The notes below the pieces were generated by a model. It searched no databases and was not told the origin of the DNA. It worked only from the letters and a program-made list of their open reading frames with translations. Made by a program: the position numbers and the translations under genes. Positions 19,112-27,224 of a stretch of 64,000 nucleotides of DNA are shown piece after piece. Source of the stretch: CAYGTO01 sp964352815 (GTDB lineage Bacteria; Pseudomonadota; Alphaproteobacteria; Rickettsiales; UBA3002); NCBI GenBank assembly GCA_964352815.1, contig CAYGTO010000010.1, positions 20,971 to 84,970 on the forward strand, written 5' to 3'. Numbering within the stretch: the stretch's first letter is position 1; every line of letters begins with the position of its first letter.

Positions 19112-19351
19112 GGTCCCTATGCCTCACTCGTTACTTTATAATGATTCTAAGTTGGAATCAATGGAATTTCATCCTATTGCGCTGCATATTCTCTTATTTG
19201 GCGATTGGGTGCAACGGGAAAAATGGTTTTTCCACGGAATTTCAGTGCTGAAACCACGATTACCCCCCAGCGAGAGATAAAAGCATGATATTTCTTACGG
19301 ATGTCACAAAACCTTAACACGCGTTAACGCTAGGTTTGCTATAGTGCTGTT

Positions 19352-20677
19352 ATGGCACGAATCATAATAGATCCGAATAACTTAACGGGATATCGCACCC
19401 TTGATGGTTTTGTTGAGATACCCGTTGATCCATCAATGGGCGATCAGCAAAAAATGCTCACCATTGTGAATCACCTGCTCGCACATCACAGGCAATTTGC
19501 ATGGGACCATGAAGCGAAAGCCCATCAAGGACAAGGCGAGATGTTTTATGGCGCTGCGCTGCTTCGCACGGCTGAGAATAAATATTACCTTACCGCCAAC
19601 ACCCATTTGAAAGATTCCTCTGCCACACGCGACTGCGCCGAAGCGAATGGCGCTACAGAAGCCGTACAAGATGTGCTTGCCAACAAAATGGAAATCGAAG
19701 AAATTTGGTTCATGGGCGGCAAGGGCGATCGCTCGAAAGGCACCCTCACCCTCCCGGGCGAATTCGGTCGACGCAACACACCATGCGGAAGCTGTCTGGA
19801 TGTCATCAATAGCCATAAACTCAAAAACGGTCATGAAACCTTAGCGCATATGCTGCCATTAAATGAGGGGGACTGGAAGCTCATTCCCGATCATGGGAAC
19901 CATAAGGGGGCTCTCGCCAAACATCAGGTCATGACCCGTGCCATTGGTGAACTGCTTCCTTACACTTCCATTTTCATCAGCGACCTCAGCAATCGGCTAA
20001 AGCCGGTCATCATGCGCGGAATGGACTACCTACAGAGCAACAAACCAGCAGATACGCTATCATATGCGATGAAACCCGGGGATATCACCACCGCTATTGA
20101 TGCAGAGGCTCCCATGGAAAGCATGCACCGCATCCTGATGGATACCGTACGCCAAGAATATGGTAAACGTGAGGATGGCAGCTTACGCAAATGCACCGCC
20201 ACGGTGGTGCGTACCACCAACGGAAGTTACCATTTAGGCGTCTACATTGATGATGGCAAAACGCTTGCCACCCCCGATTCGGTCTACAATGCGATTCAAA
20301 ATGCCCTTGGGGAACCGATCACCGATAGCTTCGTCCTCTCCGTAGATTTCCCTCGAGAAGCATCCTTGCGCGAATCCTATCAGAGAGATGCGAAACATTC
20401 CGTTAAAGTGACTCCCCCTAGCGGTGATATGCGCAATCGGATAACAAAAGCACGCGCTAAAGACAATACACATCACACCGATTACCATGGAAAGGGAATG
20501 GGGCCTAACCAAAAACCTACCCTGCATATGCTGCTGCCCGTCGCGCCTGATGAGTTTAAGCCAGCACACCATGTGCAAACCGTGAATAGCGATAAAATGA
20601 TACCCTATGGCTACACTAATCCGAAAAATGACGGTTGCAGCCATCATGGCGGTTGCCAGCACCACGCGCATCGCTAA
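19352..20677 (+). CDS. Unknown protein with one intact and one degenerate cytidine-deaminase-like domain
   Basis: A 441-residue protein I do not recognise as a named family. The first half resembles the cytidine deaminase fold: NKYYLTANTHLKDSSATRDCAEANGA (~77-100), where CAE is a zinc ligand plus proton-shuttle Glu, followed by PCGSC (~144-148) with the other two Cys ligands. The second half (~283-335) repeats the same pattern (NGSYHLGVYIDDGKTL...SVYNAIQNAL...DSFVLSVDF) without CAE or PCxxC, so it looks like a non-catalytic copy. The C-terminus is His/Cys-rich (SHHGGCQHHAHR) and may bind metal. A TATAGT sequence ends 6 bases before the ATG, compatible with a near-leaderless transcript. The substrate (nucleoside, nucleotide or nucleic acid) is unknown. 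Confidence 0.72.
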   Translation: MARIIIDPNNLTGYRTLDGFVEIPVDPSMGDQQKMLTIVNHLLAHHRQFAWDHEAKAHQGQGEMFYGAALLRTAENKYYLTANTHLKDSSATRDCAEANGATEAVQDVLANKMEIEEIWFMGGKGDRSKGTLTLPGEFGRRNTPCGSCLDVINSHKLKNGHETLAHMLPLNEGDWKLIPDHGNHKGALAKHQVMTRAIGELLPYTSIFISDLSNRLKPVIMRGMDYLQSNKPADTLSYAMKPGDITTAIDAEAPMESMHRILMDTVRQEYGKREDGSLRKCTATVVRTTNGSYHLGVYIDDGKTLATPDSVYNAIQNALGEPITDSFVLSVDFPREASLRESYQRDAKHSVKVTPPSGDMRNRITKARAKDNTHHTDYHGKGMGPNQKPTLHMLLPVAPDEFKPAHHVQTVNSDKMIPYGYTNPKNDGCSHHGGCQHHAHR

Positions 20678-20686
20678 ACTGCGCGC

Positions 20687-21136
20687 ATGACCACCCCTGC
20701 CCTTATCCTCTATCAGCCTGATATTGCCCAGAATTTTGGCGCGATCCTGCGGCTAGGTGCCTGTATGGGATTGCCGGTCCATGTCATTGAGCCATGCGGC
20801 TTTCCTCTTGACGATAAGCGCGTGCGCCGCGCCGGGATGGACTATATTGAAGGCGCCGAACTGATCCGCCATGCCTCCTGGGAGCATTATAAAGAGGCCC
20901 GGCCTAGCCGGCGCAAAATCCTCCTGACCACTAAAGGCACAGAGCCACTCTACCCCTTTGAATTTACTGACAATGATGATGTGATCTTCGGCCGTGAAAG
21001 CGCCGGCGCACCAGAAACCGTGCATGCTGCAATGGATCACCGGCTGCTGATTCCCATGCCCGGCGAAGGCCGCTCACTCAACCTCGCCATGTCGGTGGCG
21101 ATAGTGGCAGGCGAAGTGGTGCGGCAAAGTTATTAA
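20687..21136 (+). CDS. trmL: tRNA (cytidine/uridine-34 2'-O)-methyltransferase
   Basis: A SPOUT-class (trefoil-knot) SAM-dependent methyltransferase that modifies the wobble ribose of certain leucine tRNAs. LYQPDIAQNFGAILRLGACMG near the N-terminus, FGRESAGAPE (~105) and IPMPGEGRSLNLAMSVAIVAGE at the C-terminus are the three SPOUT/TrmL motifs. The 149-residue length matches the minimal family. It follows the deaminase-like gene by 9 bases on the same strand and may share its transcript. Confidence 0.95.
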   Translation: MTTPALILYQPDIAQNFGAILRLGACMGLPVHVIEPCGFPLDDKRVRRAGMDYIEGAELIRHASWEHYKEARPSRRKILLTTKGTEPLYPFEFTDNDDVIFGRESAGAPETVHAAMDHRLLIPMPGEGRSLNLAMSVAIVAGEVVRQSY

Positions 21137-21167
21137 AATATTAATATATTTCTGTTACTTATAGGGG

Positions 21168-21698
21168 ATGGGCTACCCTAATGACCTCGTGCCTTATCGG
21201 CAAAACCCGTATGGCGATACTGTCACCGTGCGTACAGAGCCTCGTGATAATAGCTGGCGTTTTACTGTGGAAGGGGCGCTTGGTATCAACAACATGTATG
21301 GCGCACAACTCATTGTATTTCCTGATGATATGAGAAGCATTCTCTTATGTCAGGCACCGGGGAGAGACCCGGAAACAGGCCGATTGGCTGCGGACACGCC
21401 GCCTCAGGAAAAGGCTTTTCACCTAGATCTACACGAAACACAGGCTCTTTTAACAAAGCTAGCAAAGGAAGCGGGGCTATCGCCTGGAGACCATTTCCCC
21501 GAATCTTACCGCCTAGAACAAGGGAAAAACTCATCATTATCAGATGCTTGCTATCAGAAAATTCTTACAGAGGAGCAAGCACGCTCCATACCACCGCTCC
21601 CTGAAATAGCGCCTGGGCCGCCGCAGCCCGAAACACCGGACGCACCGCTGCCGCCATACTTCAATGGCGCATCCCCCAGAACTCCCCCTAATCGCTAA
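21168..21698 (+). CDS. Hypothetical protein with proline-rich tail
   Basis: A 176-residue protein without recognised motifs. The first ~125 residues look like a small folded domain (alternating polar/hydrophobic strands such as NSWRFTVEGALGINN, then helices HETQALLTKLAKEAG). The last ~40 residues are mostly Pro, Pro-Glu and Pro-Gln and probably disordered. No signal peptide or membrane segment is seen. The ATG at 21168 has only GGGG directly in front, so the start is uncertain. It lies 31 bases after trmL and about 80 bases before another unknown gene whose product also ends in a Pro-containing tail. Confidence 0.55.
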   Translation: MGYPNDLVPYRQNPYGDTVTVRTEPRDNSWRFTVEGALGINNMYGAQLIVFPDDMRSILLCQAPGRDPETGRLAADTPPQEKAFHLDLHETQALLTKLAKEAGLSPGDHFPESYRLEQGKNSSLSDACYQKILTEEQARSIPPLPEIAPGPPQPETPDAPLPPYFNGASPRTPPNR

Positions 21699-21780
21699 TG
21701 ATCCTGCTGATTTTCATCATTTTGTAACACTTTTCGGGTATACTCGATAAAGAATAGAACCAATGTAAGGAACGTAGTCA

Positions 21781-22452
21781 ATGTCAGATTCAAGCTTTGG
21801 AGATGCTTTTTCCGAAAGAGGGAAACGGGCACAACAAGCACTTGGCGCAGTAGGCGAGAACGCATTGTATCAGCTAAGCAAAGGACTTATCAAAGCGACG
21901 GACCCAGGTTACTGCAATACGGCATTATCCAGCTGCATTAGTTACGAAGATACACGCACCGCATCAGAAGGATTAACCACAAAAGACACGTCTAGACTCA
22001 CTATTATCGATACTATCATGCAAGGCGAAACATGGATCGCACGGTGTTATCTCGACAAAACAGAAATCACATACACGTTTGAAAACAACCAGATACGAGC
22101 GGCTATAAAAGGCGAAGAGATCATTTTACCTTATGACGGAAAAAAAGGGTTTGAACGCGCTATTGCTGAAGTACAATCCATGGCAAAATTAGCCTCTGGA
22201 ATTTCACGCTTTGACTCTTTGGATGATGGCACCTATTCGCTAGGACACAGACGAGGCAGCATGACGGCGCAATCACCGCTAGACGGATATTGCACCATGC
22301 TCAATGAGATCAAAGAAGATCCCTCCAACAATTTCAATTTCATTGGCTACAACAATCCCGGCATTCCGACTCCGGCTGAAGAGTTGACTGAGCCATGCTC
22401 TGGGCTTCCTGTGAGTCACCGCGACAAGCCGGCTTGCACCCCAGAACGCTAA
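21781..22452 (+). CDS. Hypothetical protein
   Basis: A 223-residue protein of unknown function, well supported as a gene by TAAGGA placed ~9 bases before the ATG and by a TATACT -10-like box at 21738. The sequence is polar, with a mixed helix/strand middle (DTIMQGETWIARCYLDKTEITYTFENNQIRAAIKGEEIILPYDG) that could be a beta-rich domain, and a C-terminus with several Cys (YCTMLNE, PCSGLP, PACTPER). No signal peptide is evident. Neighbours are another unknown gene and hemF, which give no functional clue. Confidence 0.6.
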   Translation: MSDSSFGDAFSERGKRAQQALGAVGENALYQLSKGLIKATDPGYCNTALSSCISYEDTRTASEGLTTKDTSRLTIIDTIMQGETWIARCYLDKTEITYTFENNQIRAAIKGEEIILPYDGKKGFERAIAEVQSMAKLASGISRFDSLDDGTYSLGHRRGSMTAQSPLDGYCTMLNEIKEDPSNNFNFIGYNNPGIPTPAEELTEPCSGLPVSHRDKPACTPER

Positions 22453-22496
22453 TTTTCATGATTGCATCACTGCCCGCCGCTTGCTAAGACAGCAGC

Positions 22497-23798
22497 ATGT
22501 CTTCTGCTGCTCCATCCCCTGCATCCGCACCTTTGTCCATCAACGCGAAACAATCTCTTGCTTCCGGTTGGTTCCGCGAACTTCGCGATTCGATCTGCGC
22601 GAGTTTCGAGGCGATCGAAGATGAGCTGGCGTCCGGCCCACATGCAGCTCTTGATGCGGGCCGGTTCGAGCGCAAGATGTGGGATCGCGACACCATAGGG
22701 TCAGAGGGAAATGAGTCGGCGTCAGCAGACGGCGTCTTTAGTCGCGAAGCGTCAGTTCCATCGCGCAAAACAGCAGTGCAGCGCGGGGACGAACATAATA
22801 AAGGCGGCGGCGAAATCTCCATCATGCGCGGCCGCGTCTTTGAAAAAGTCGGCGTCAATATCTCGACGGTGAGCGGAAAATTCTCGGAGAAATTTCAAAA
22901 AGAAATGCCTGGTGGCAGCGACACGCCCTATTATTGGGCGAGCGGAATTTCCCTTGTCGCCCATATGCGCTCACCCCTCGTCCCCGCCGCGCATATGAAC
23001 ACGCGGATGATCTGTTTAGGGGATCGGGATTGGGGATTAAATAATACTGAGGCACAAAATCGAGGCCAGGCATGTCCGGCGAAGCTCGAAGAGCGTAGAC
23101 GGAAGGCCGAATCCCGAAAGCCGAATCCCCAAGGCGCGACGCGCCTATGGTTCGGCGGCGGCGGCGACCTCAACCCAATGTATGACATCGCGCAAGACAC
23201 AGCCGATTTTCACGGGGCCTTCCAAAAAGTGTGTGACGCCTATGACCCTGACTGGCATGCCCTCTTTAAAGCATGGTGCGACGAATATTTTTTCATTCCT
23301 CACCGCAATGAAGCGCGCGGCGTCGGCGGCATTTTTTATGATTATTTAGGATTTAACAGCCAGAACGCAGACGCGCCGCTTCGCGAGGAAGCGCGCAGTG
23401 CTGACGACGCGATCCAGAAAGCCACACGCTCAGACTGGACTGCTTCACCTAAAGGTTCGCAGAACGGTTCCTCTAACTTTGGAGGTAACAATCATTCCCG
23501 CGGCCCTGCGACCCAGGCTGGTATGGAAGCGACCATGGCCGCACCGCAGGATTGGGACACGCGCTTTGCCTTCACCAAGCAGGTGGGCGAAACGTTCCGC
23601 GACATTTATGGCGAGCTGATCCGCCGTCACATCCATGAGCCATGGACGGACAAGCAGCGCGAATGGCAGCTCGAAAAACGTGGGCGCTATGCGGAATATA
23701 ATTTGCTCTATGATCGCGGCACGCGCTTTGGCCTGATGACCGGCGGCAACCCCGAAGCGATCCTGATGAGCTTGCCCCCTGAAGCACGGTGGCCTTGA
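22497..23798 (+). CDS. hemF: Aerobic coproporphyrinogen III oxidase carrying several in-frame repeat insertions
   Basis: Decarboxylates coproporphyrinogen III to protoporphyrinogen IX with O2 in haem synthesis. Conserved blocks are present in order: FEKVGVNISTVSGKF (~117), AAHMNTR, TRLWFGGGGDLNPMYD, DEYFFIPHRNEARGVGGIFYD, WQLEKRGRYAEYNLLYDRGTRFGL and the C-terminal ESILMSLPP-type end. At 433 residues it is about 130 longer than usual. The extra length lies at ~73-99 (repeat family B), ~174-213 (palindrome D) and ~294-350 (repeat family C plus more). All are in frame and fall between conserved blocks, so the enzyme may be active, but this needs experimental proof. Confidence 0.93.
   Translation: MSSAAPSPASAPLSINAKQSLASGWFRELRDSICASFEAIEDELASGPHAALDAGRFERKMWDRDTIGSEGNESASADGVFSREASVPSRKTAVQRGDEHNKGGGEISIMRGRVFEKVGVNISTVSGKFSEKFQKEMPGGSDTPYYWASGISLVAHMRSPLVPAAHMNTRMICLGDRDWGLNNTEAQNRGQACPAKLEERRRKAESRKPNPQGATRLWFGGGGDLNPMYDIAQDTADFHGAFQKVCDAYDPDWHALFKAWCDEYFFIPHRNEARGVGGIFYDYLGFNSQNADAPLREEARSADDAIQKATRSDWTASPKGSQNGSSNFGGNNHSRGPATQAGMEATMAAPQDWDTRFAFTKQVGETFRDIYGELIRRHIHEPWTDKQREWQLEKRGRYAEYNLLYDRGTRFGLMTGGNPEAILMSLPPEARWP
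22715..22794 (+). repeat. Family B three-hairpin element, copy B1 (in hemF)
   Basis: Contains the family landmarks in order: GTC-AGCA-GAC hairpin, CTTTAGTC, CGC-GAA-GCG hairpin, ATCGCGC...AACAGCAGTGCAGCGCGGGGAC. It lies in frame within hemF, encoding about 27 residues (ADGVFSREASVPSRKTAVQR), but in a reading phase one base different from the two priA copies. Confidence 0.85.
23019..23137. repeat. Palindromic insertion D inside hemF
   Basis: The stretch begins GGGGATCGGGATTGGGGATT and ends AATCCCGAAAGCCGAATCCCC, which pair imperfectly. An inner pair, GGCC...GGCC and TCCG...CGGA, brackets a GAAGCTCGAAGAGCGTAGA centre. It adds ~39 residues between MICLG and TRLWFGGG, normally contiguous in HemF. 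Only one copy is seen in this window. Confidence 0.6.
23378..23466 (+). repeat. Family C palindromic element, copy C1 (in hemF)
   Basis: Starts CGCTTCGCGAGGAAGCG, contains GATCCAGAAA...TGGACTG in the middle and ends TTCGCAGAACG. It is read as LREEARSADDAIQK...DWTA...SQNG, the same phase as the copies in yejF and mnmE. The following ~26 residues up to the conserved DWDTRFAFT block are also extra relative to typical HemF. Confidence 0.82.
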
Positions 23799-23815
23799 GT
23801 ATAAAAATAGAAACC

Positions 23816-23890
23816 GAGGCCAGGAGACCGAGCCTTTAGTCGCGACAGCGTTAGGCTCATCGCGCAGCCCAGACGGGCGGAGCGGGAGCG
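23816..23890 (+). repeat. Family B element, copy B2 (diverged)
   Basis: Fills the gap between the convergent hemF and ampG stops. It keeps GAGCCTTTAGTCGCGACAGCGTTAGGCTCATCGCGC; its third hairpin has been replaced by GCCC-AGAC-GGGC. It may act as a bidirectional transcription end signal. Confidence 0.75.
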
Positions 23891-23891
23891 A

Positions 23892-25154
23892 TCATAATTT
23901 CCTTAAAAGCCACAATGCCGGGATCCCCATCAGTGCGGACACCGCAAACATCGCTGCCCAGCCATGCGCGTCGGCAATCACCCCGGCGCTGCCCGCCAGC
24001 ACCTTGCTTGAGAATGACGCCAGTGACGCGAGCAGCGCATATTGCGTCGCCGTGAATTCCTTATTCACCAAGCTCATCATATAGGCGATCGCCGCGCCGG
24101 TGATCATCCCACCCGAGCTATTATCGAGCGAAATCGCCACCATCAAATAGGTCGTGCTCGGCGTCTGTTCGCCATGCAGCGCGAGGCCGATATAGGCTAA
24201 ATTCGTCACCATCTGATAGAGCAAAAACCACAGCAAACATTTCTGAATGCCGCACAGTCGAATCAGTGCCCCGCCGATGAACATCCCGGCCATGGTCGCA
24301 CCAAAGCCGAAGAGTTTAGCAATGCTCGCAATCTGTAATTTCTCATAGCCAATATCGAGCAGGAACGGGTTCACCATAAACCCGATGAAGCCGTCCGGAA
24401 TGCGATAGGCGAGGATGAATAGCAAAATATAGACCCAGCCAGGATGCCGCTGCATGAAATCTTTGAACGGTTCGATGATGGCGTGCCTGATAATGTGCCG
24501 GGCACCCTGTGCGTCAGCAGACGCACCCTTGAGTATCCGCGAAGACGCTTCTGGCTCCAGCGCCAGCAAGCTCACGCCCATGGAAAACACCATCCCGCCG
24601 GCCATAATGGCATACACCTCATTCCATGGAACGCTATCCGCAAGCGCCAGCGCGCCAGCGCCCGCCAGCAATAGCCCCATCCGGTAGCCAAACACCGCCG
24701 CAGCGGCTCCTTCGCCATATTCTTCTTCCTTCAGAATCTCTGCGCGATACGCATCGACCACCACATCCTGACTCGCCGAGAAAAACGCCAGCAGCAATGC
24801 GGCGAGCCCCAGCAACTCCGGCGCTTCGGTCGGGGACATGGTCGAGAGCCAGCCAATGGCGACAATCACGCCGAACTGCGCCATCAGTAGCCAGCTACGC
24901 CGCCGCCCAAGCCGGTGCAACAGCGGCAGCTTCACATGGTCCATCACCGGCGCCCACAGGAAATTAAACGAATAGGGAATCGCCACCCAGGCAAACACGC
25001 CAATGGTGGCACGGTCGACGCCGCTTTCTTGCAGCCAGGCGGCAAGCGTCCCGCCCACCAGCAAATAGGGCAGCCCGCTGGCAAAGCCCATCGCCAGCAC
25101 GGTCAGCATCGGGCGGGTGAGATAGGGAGTAATGATCTGTATCAAATATGCCAT
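23892..25154 (-). CDS. ampG: AmpG-type muropeptide permease (MFS)
   Basis: A 12-segment major-facilitator protein of ~420 residues. The N-terminal LTVLAMGFASGLPYLLVGGTLAAWLQESGVD and FLWAPVMDH are characteristic of AmpG, which imports GlcNAc-anhydroMurNAc peptides released during cell-wall turnover. SASQDVVVDAYRAEIL and the C-terminal TATQYALLASLASFSSKVLAGSAG also match. The ATG at 25154 is preferred over a TTG at 25163. AmpG fits with murJ and uppP as part of the wall cycle, but no recycling enzymes are next to it. Confidence 0.88.
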   Translation of the reverse strand: MAYLIQIITPYLTRPMLTVLAMGFASGLPYLLVGGTLAAWLQESGVDRATIGVFAWVAIPYSFNFLWAPVMDHVKLPLLHRLGRRRSWLLMAQFGVIVAIGWLSTMSPTEAPELLGLAALLLAFFSASQDVVVDAYRAEILKEEEYGEGAAAAVFGYRMGLLLAGAGALALADSVPWNEVYAIMAGGMVFSMGVSLLALEPEASSRILKGASADAQGARHIIRHAIIEPFKDFMQRHPGWVYILLFILAYRIPDGFIGFMVNPFLLDIGYEKLQIASIAKLFGFGATMAGMFIGGALIRLCGIQKCLLWFLLYQMVTNLAYIGLALHGEQTPSTTYLMVAISLDNSSGGMITGAAIAYMMSLVNKEFTATQYALLASLASFSSKVLAGSAGVIADAHGWAAMFAVSALMGIPALWLLRKL

Positions 25155-25187
25155 GCTTCCCAATAGTGACGGATTAACGAAAAAGCG

Positions 25188-25266
25188 AGAACAGACGTCC
25201 GAGCCCTTTAGTCACGAAGTGTTAGGCTCATCGCGCGAAATCAGTAGTGCAGCGCGGGAGTAAATA
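25188..25266 (+). repeat. Family B element, copy B3 (diverged)
   Basis: Lies between the adenosine-kinase-like stop and ampG start, antisense to both. It reads CCTTTAGTCACGAAGTGTTAGGCTCATCGCGCGAAATCAGTAGTGCAGCGCGGGAG. Its second hairpin is CAC-GAA-GTG where most copies have CGC(C)-GAA-(G)GCG, a compensatory change. Confidence 0.82.
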
Positions 25267-25271
25267 AAAAA

Positions 25272-26264
25272 CTACGCCGCAACCAGCGACTCAAGGGGCA
25301 TCTGACTCCGCGCGCCGATTTGCTGAATGATACGGCCCGCACATTGATGGCCCAGCTTCGCAGAACGCTGATGCTCCCAGCCTTGCGTGAAGCCATAGAG
25401 GAACCCAGCGGCGAATAAATCGCCGGCACCGGTCGTATCGACCACCGGGTCCACCGGCGCCGTCGGCACCATCTGCATCGCCTCGCGCGTCACCACAATC
25501 GCGCCCATTTCGCTGCGTGTGATCAGCGCCAAATCAATCGAAGATTGCAGCGCCTTGACCGCCACTTCAATATCATCCGTATCATACAGCTCGCCAATCT
25601 CCGCCTCATTCGCAAACAGAATATCGAGACGATTCTCGACCAAATCGCGCATCTCATCGCGGTGGCGTTCGACGCAAAACACATCCGACAGTGTCATCGC
25701 CAGCTTCGCACCCGAGGCTTTCGCCAGATCCATCGCATGGAGAATCGCTTCTTTCGCACTTGGCTGATCCCATAGATAGCCTTCAATGTAGAGAATCTCA
25801 GCGTCTTTCACCATCGCCTCATCGACATCGCTTTTATGCACCTGCGCGCAGACGCCAAGATGCGTCGCCATGCTGCGCTCGCCATCCGAGGTCACACACA
25901 CCAAACAGCGGCCGGTCGCATCGCCTTCGCTCGCCGGTGCTGTGTTAAAATCAACCCCAATTGCTCTCATATCATGGCGGAACACCTCGCCCATCTGATC
26001 GTCGCGCGTCTTGCCAATAAAGCCGGTCTTCGCGCCGAGGCCCGCCATCGCCGCCAGCGTGTTCGCGGCGCTCCCACCCGAACATTCCACCGTGGCGCCG
26101 AAAACGCCCATCCCTTCATAGATGGCGCTCGCCTTCTCATCATCGACCAGCACCATCGCGGCTTTTTCCACGCCATGTTCGCCCAAAAATGCATCATTGA
26201 CGCGCGCTAAAATATCGACAATCGCATTGCCCACCGCGACGGTTTGGTATGTTTTATTGCTCAT
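25272..26264 (-). CDS. PfkB-family kinase, adenosine-kinase-like
   Basis: A 330-residue ribokinase-fold sugar/nucleoside kinase. ECSGGSAANTLAAMAGLGAKTGFIGK (~60-85) is the first PfkB signature. DTTGAGDLFAAGFLYGFTQG (~270-289) is the second, with the catalytic Asp in GAGD. The length, the N-terminal VAVGNAIVDI and the absence of a transport context match the alphaproteobacterial proteins usually annotated as adenosine kinase; ribokinase or another nucleoside kinase cannot be excluded. AAGGAG precedes the ATG. Its start overlaps the end of kdsB by 11 bases. Confidence 0.85.
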   Translation of the reverse strand: MSNKTYQTVAVGNAIVDILARVNDAFLGEHGVEKAAMVLVDDEKASAIYEGMGVFGATVECSGGSAANTLAAMAGLGAKTGFIGKTRDDQMGEVFRHDMRAIGVDFNTAPASEGDATGRCLVCVTSDGERSMATHLGVCAQVHKSDVDEAMVKDAEILYIEGYLWDQPSAKEAILHAMDLAKASGAKLAMTLSDVFCVERHRDEMRDLVENRLDILFANEAEIGELYDTDDIEVAVKALQSSIDLALITRSEMGAIVVTREAMQMVPTAPVDPVVDTTGAGDLFAAGFLYGFTQGWEHQRSAKLGHQCAGRIIQQIGARSQMPLESLVAA

Positions 26265-26991
26265 ACATGCTCCTTACTTTGTCTAAATCTTCTTGCGTAT
26301 CTACACCCAAAGGCATGGAGGATGCAAGCACCACATCGATGCGCATGCCTGCTTCGAGCGCGCGTAACTGTTCCAGCCGTTCGCGCAGCTCCAGCGCACT
26401 TGGCGGCAGGGCAACAAACCGCGCCAGCGCATCGCGGCGATAGCCATAAATCCCGACATGATGATAGAGCGGCCCGTCGCCATAGGGCGCCGCCGCGCGC
26501 GTGAAATAGAGCGCCTGCGCCCTGCCCTCACCGTAAAAGCTGAGGATCGGCTTCACCACATTCGGGTTGGTCTTCTCTTCTTCATCGGTGATTTCCACCG
26601 CCAGCGTCGCAATATCCGCATGCGGGCGCGCTTGCAGGATTTCTCCCACTTTTTGCAAAAGCTGCGGGTCGATCAGCGGCAAATCACCTTGCAGATTAAT
26701 AATGATCGGATGCTGCGCGCCGGGGTCTATCTGCTGCACCGCCTCCCAGATCCGGTCTGAGCCCGAAGCATGATCGGCGCGGGTCAACACTGCCTCGCCG
26801 CCAGCCGCCTGTACCGCTTCTTGAATCGAGGCATCATCGCACGCCACCAGCACCCGGCCGAGCTTCGCCTCCATCGCCCGTCGCCAGACATGGACAATCA
26901 TCGGCGCATCGCCAATCATCTTGAGCGGCTTGTTCGGCAGCCGCTGCGAGCTCAGGCGCGCAGGAATCACAATCAGCGGTTCAGCAGTCAT
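26254..26991 (-). CDS. kdsB: 3-deoxy-manno-octulosonate cytidylyltransferase (CMP-KDO synthetase)
   Basis: Activates KDO with CTP for lipid A inner-core assembly. VIPARLSSQRLPNKPLKMI at the N-terminus is the nucleotide-binding signature. It is followed by ACDDASIQEAV, TRADHASGSDRIWEA and NLQGDLPLIDP, and later HHVGIYGYRRDALARF and LEQLRALEAGMRIDV. The 245-residue length is standard. Together with lptE it shows that the cell builds LPS. The downstream kinase gene overlaps it by 11 bases. Confidence 0.97.
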   Translation of the reverse strand: MTAEPLIVIPARLSSQRLPNKPLKMIGDAPMIVHVWRRAMEAKLGRVLVACDDASIQEAVQAAGGEAVLTRADHASGSDRIWEAVQQIDPGAQHPIIINLQGDLPLIDPQLLQKVGEILQARPHADIATLAVEITDEEEKTNPNVVKPILSFYGEGRAQALYFTRAAAPYGDGPLYHHVGIYGYRRDALARFVALPPSALELRERLEQLRALEAGMRIDVVLASSMPLGVDTQEDLDKVRSMYEQ

Positions 26992-27006
26992 GATTAAACG
27001 CTATTC

Positions 27007-27037
27007 TGTCACCCCGTGCTTGTCACGGGGTCTGTGG
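27007..27037. repeat. Short GC hairpin (family G, partial copy)
   Basis: GTCACCCCGTGCTTGTCACGGGGTCT pairs CCCCGTG with CACGGGG. It resembles the arms of the longer element at 36742-36829. It lies just upstream of kdsB and may be one half of a formerly paired element. Confidence 0.6.
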
Positions 27038-27060
27038 TAATTATCCCGAAATGCCCTATT

Positions 27061-27135
27061 CGTCATTTCGAGCGGGCGCGTCAGCGTGAGGAGAAATCTA
27101 AGATCTCTCCACTGCTTTGCCGTGTTCGAGATGAC
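27061..27135. repeat. Palindromic element H between kdsB and the cytochrome c gene
   Basis: The ends CGTCATTTCGAG and TTCGAGATGAC are near-perfect inverse complements. The centre AGAAATCTAAGATCTCTCC carries a second inverted pair (AGAT/ATCT). The outline (GTCAT..., central AGATCT) parallels family A with a different arm sequence. A weaker relative lies at 36541-36645. Confidence 0.72.
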
Positions 27136-27224
27136 ATAGACGGGAAAGTCGCTTTTTTTCACTGGCAAAATTGTCCCAAATCTTTATATTCACATCTAAG
27201 AAACATTCTAAAACAGGGACCGAT

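Noticed and set aside
22497..23798. hemF as a pseudogene
   Set aside because: All inserts keep the frame, no stop occurs and every conserved block is present in order.
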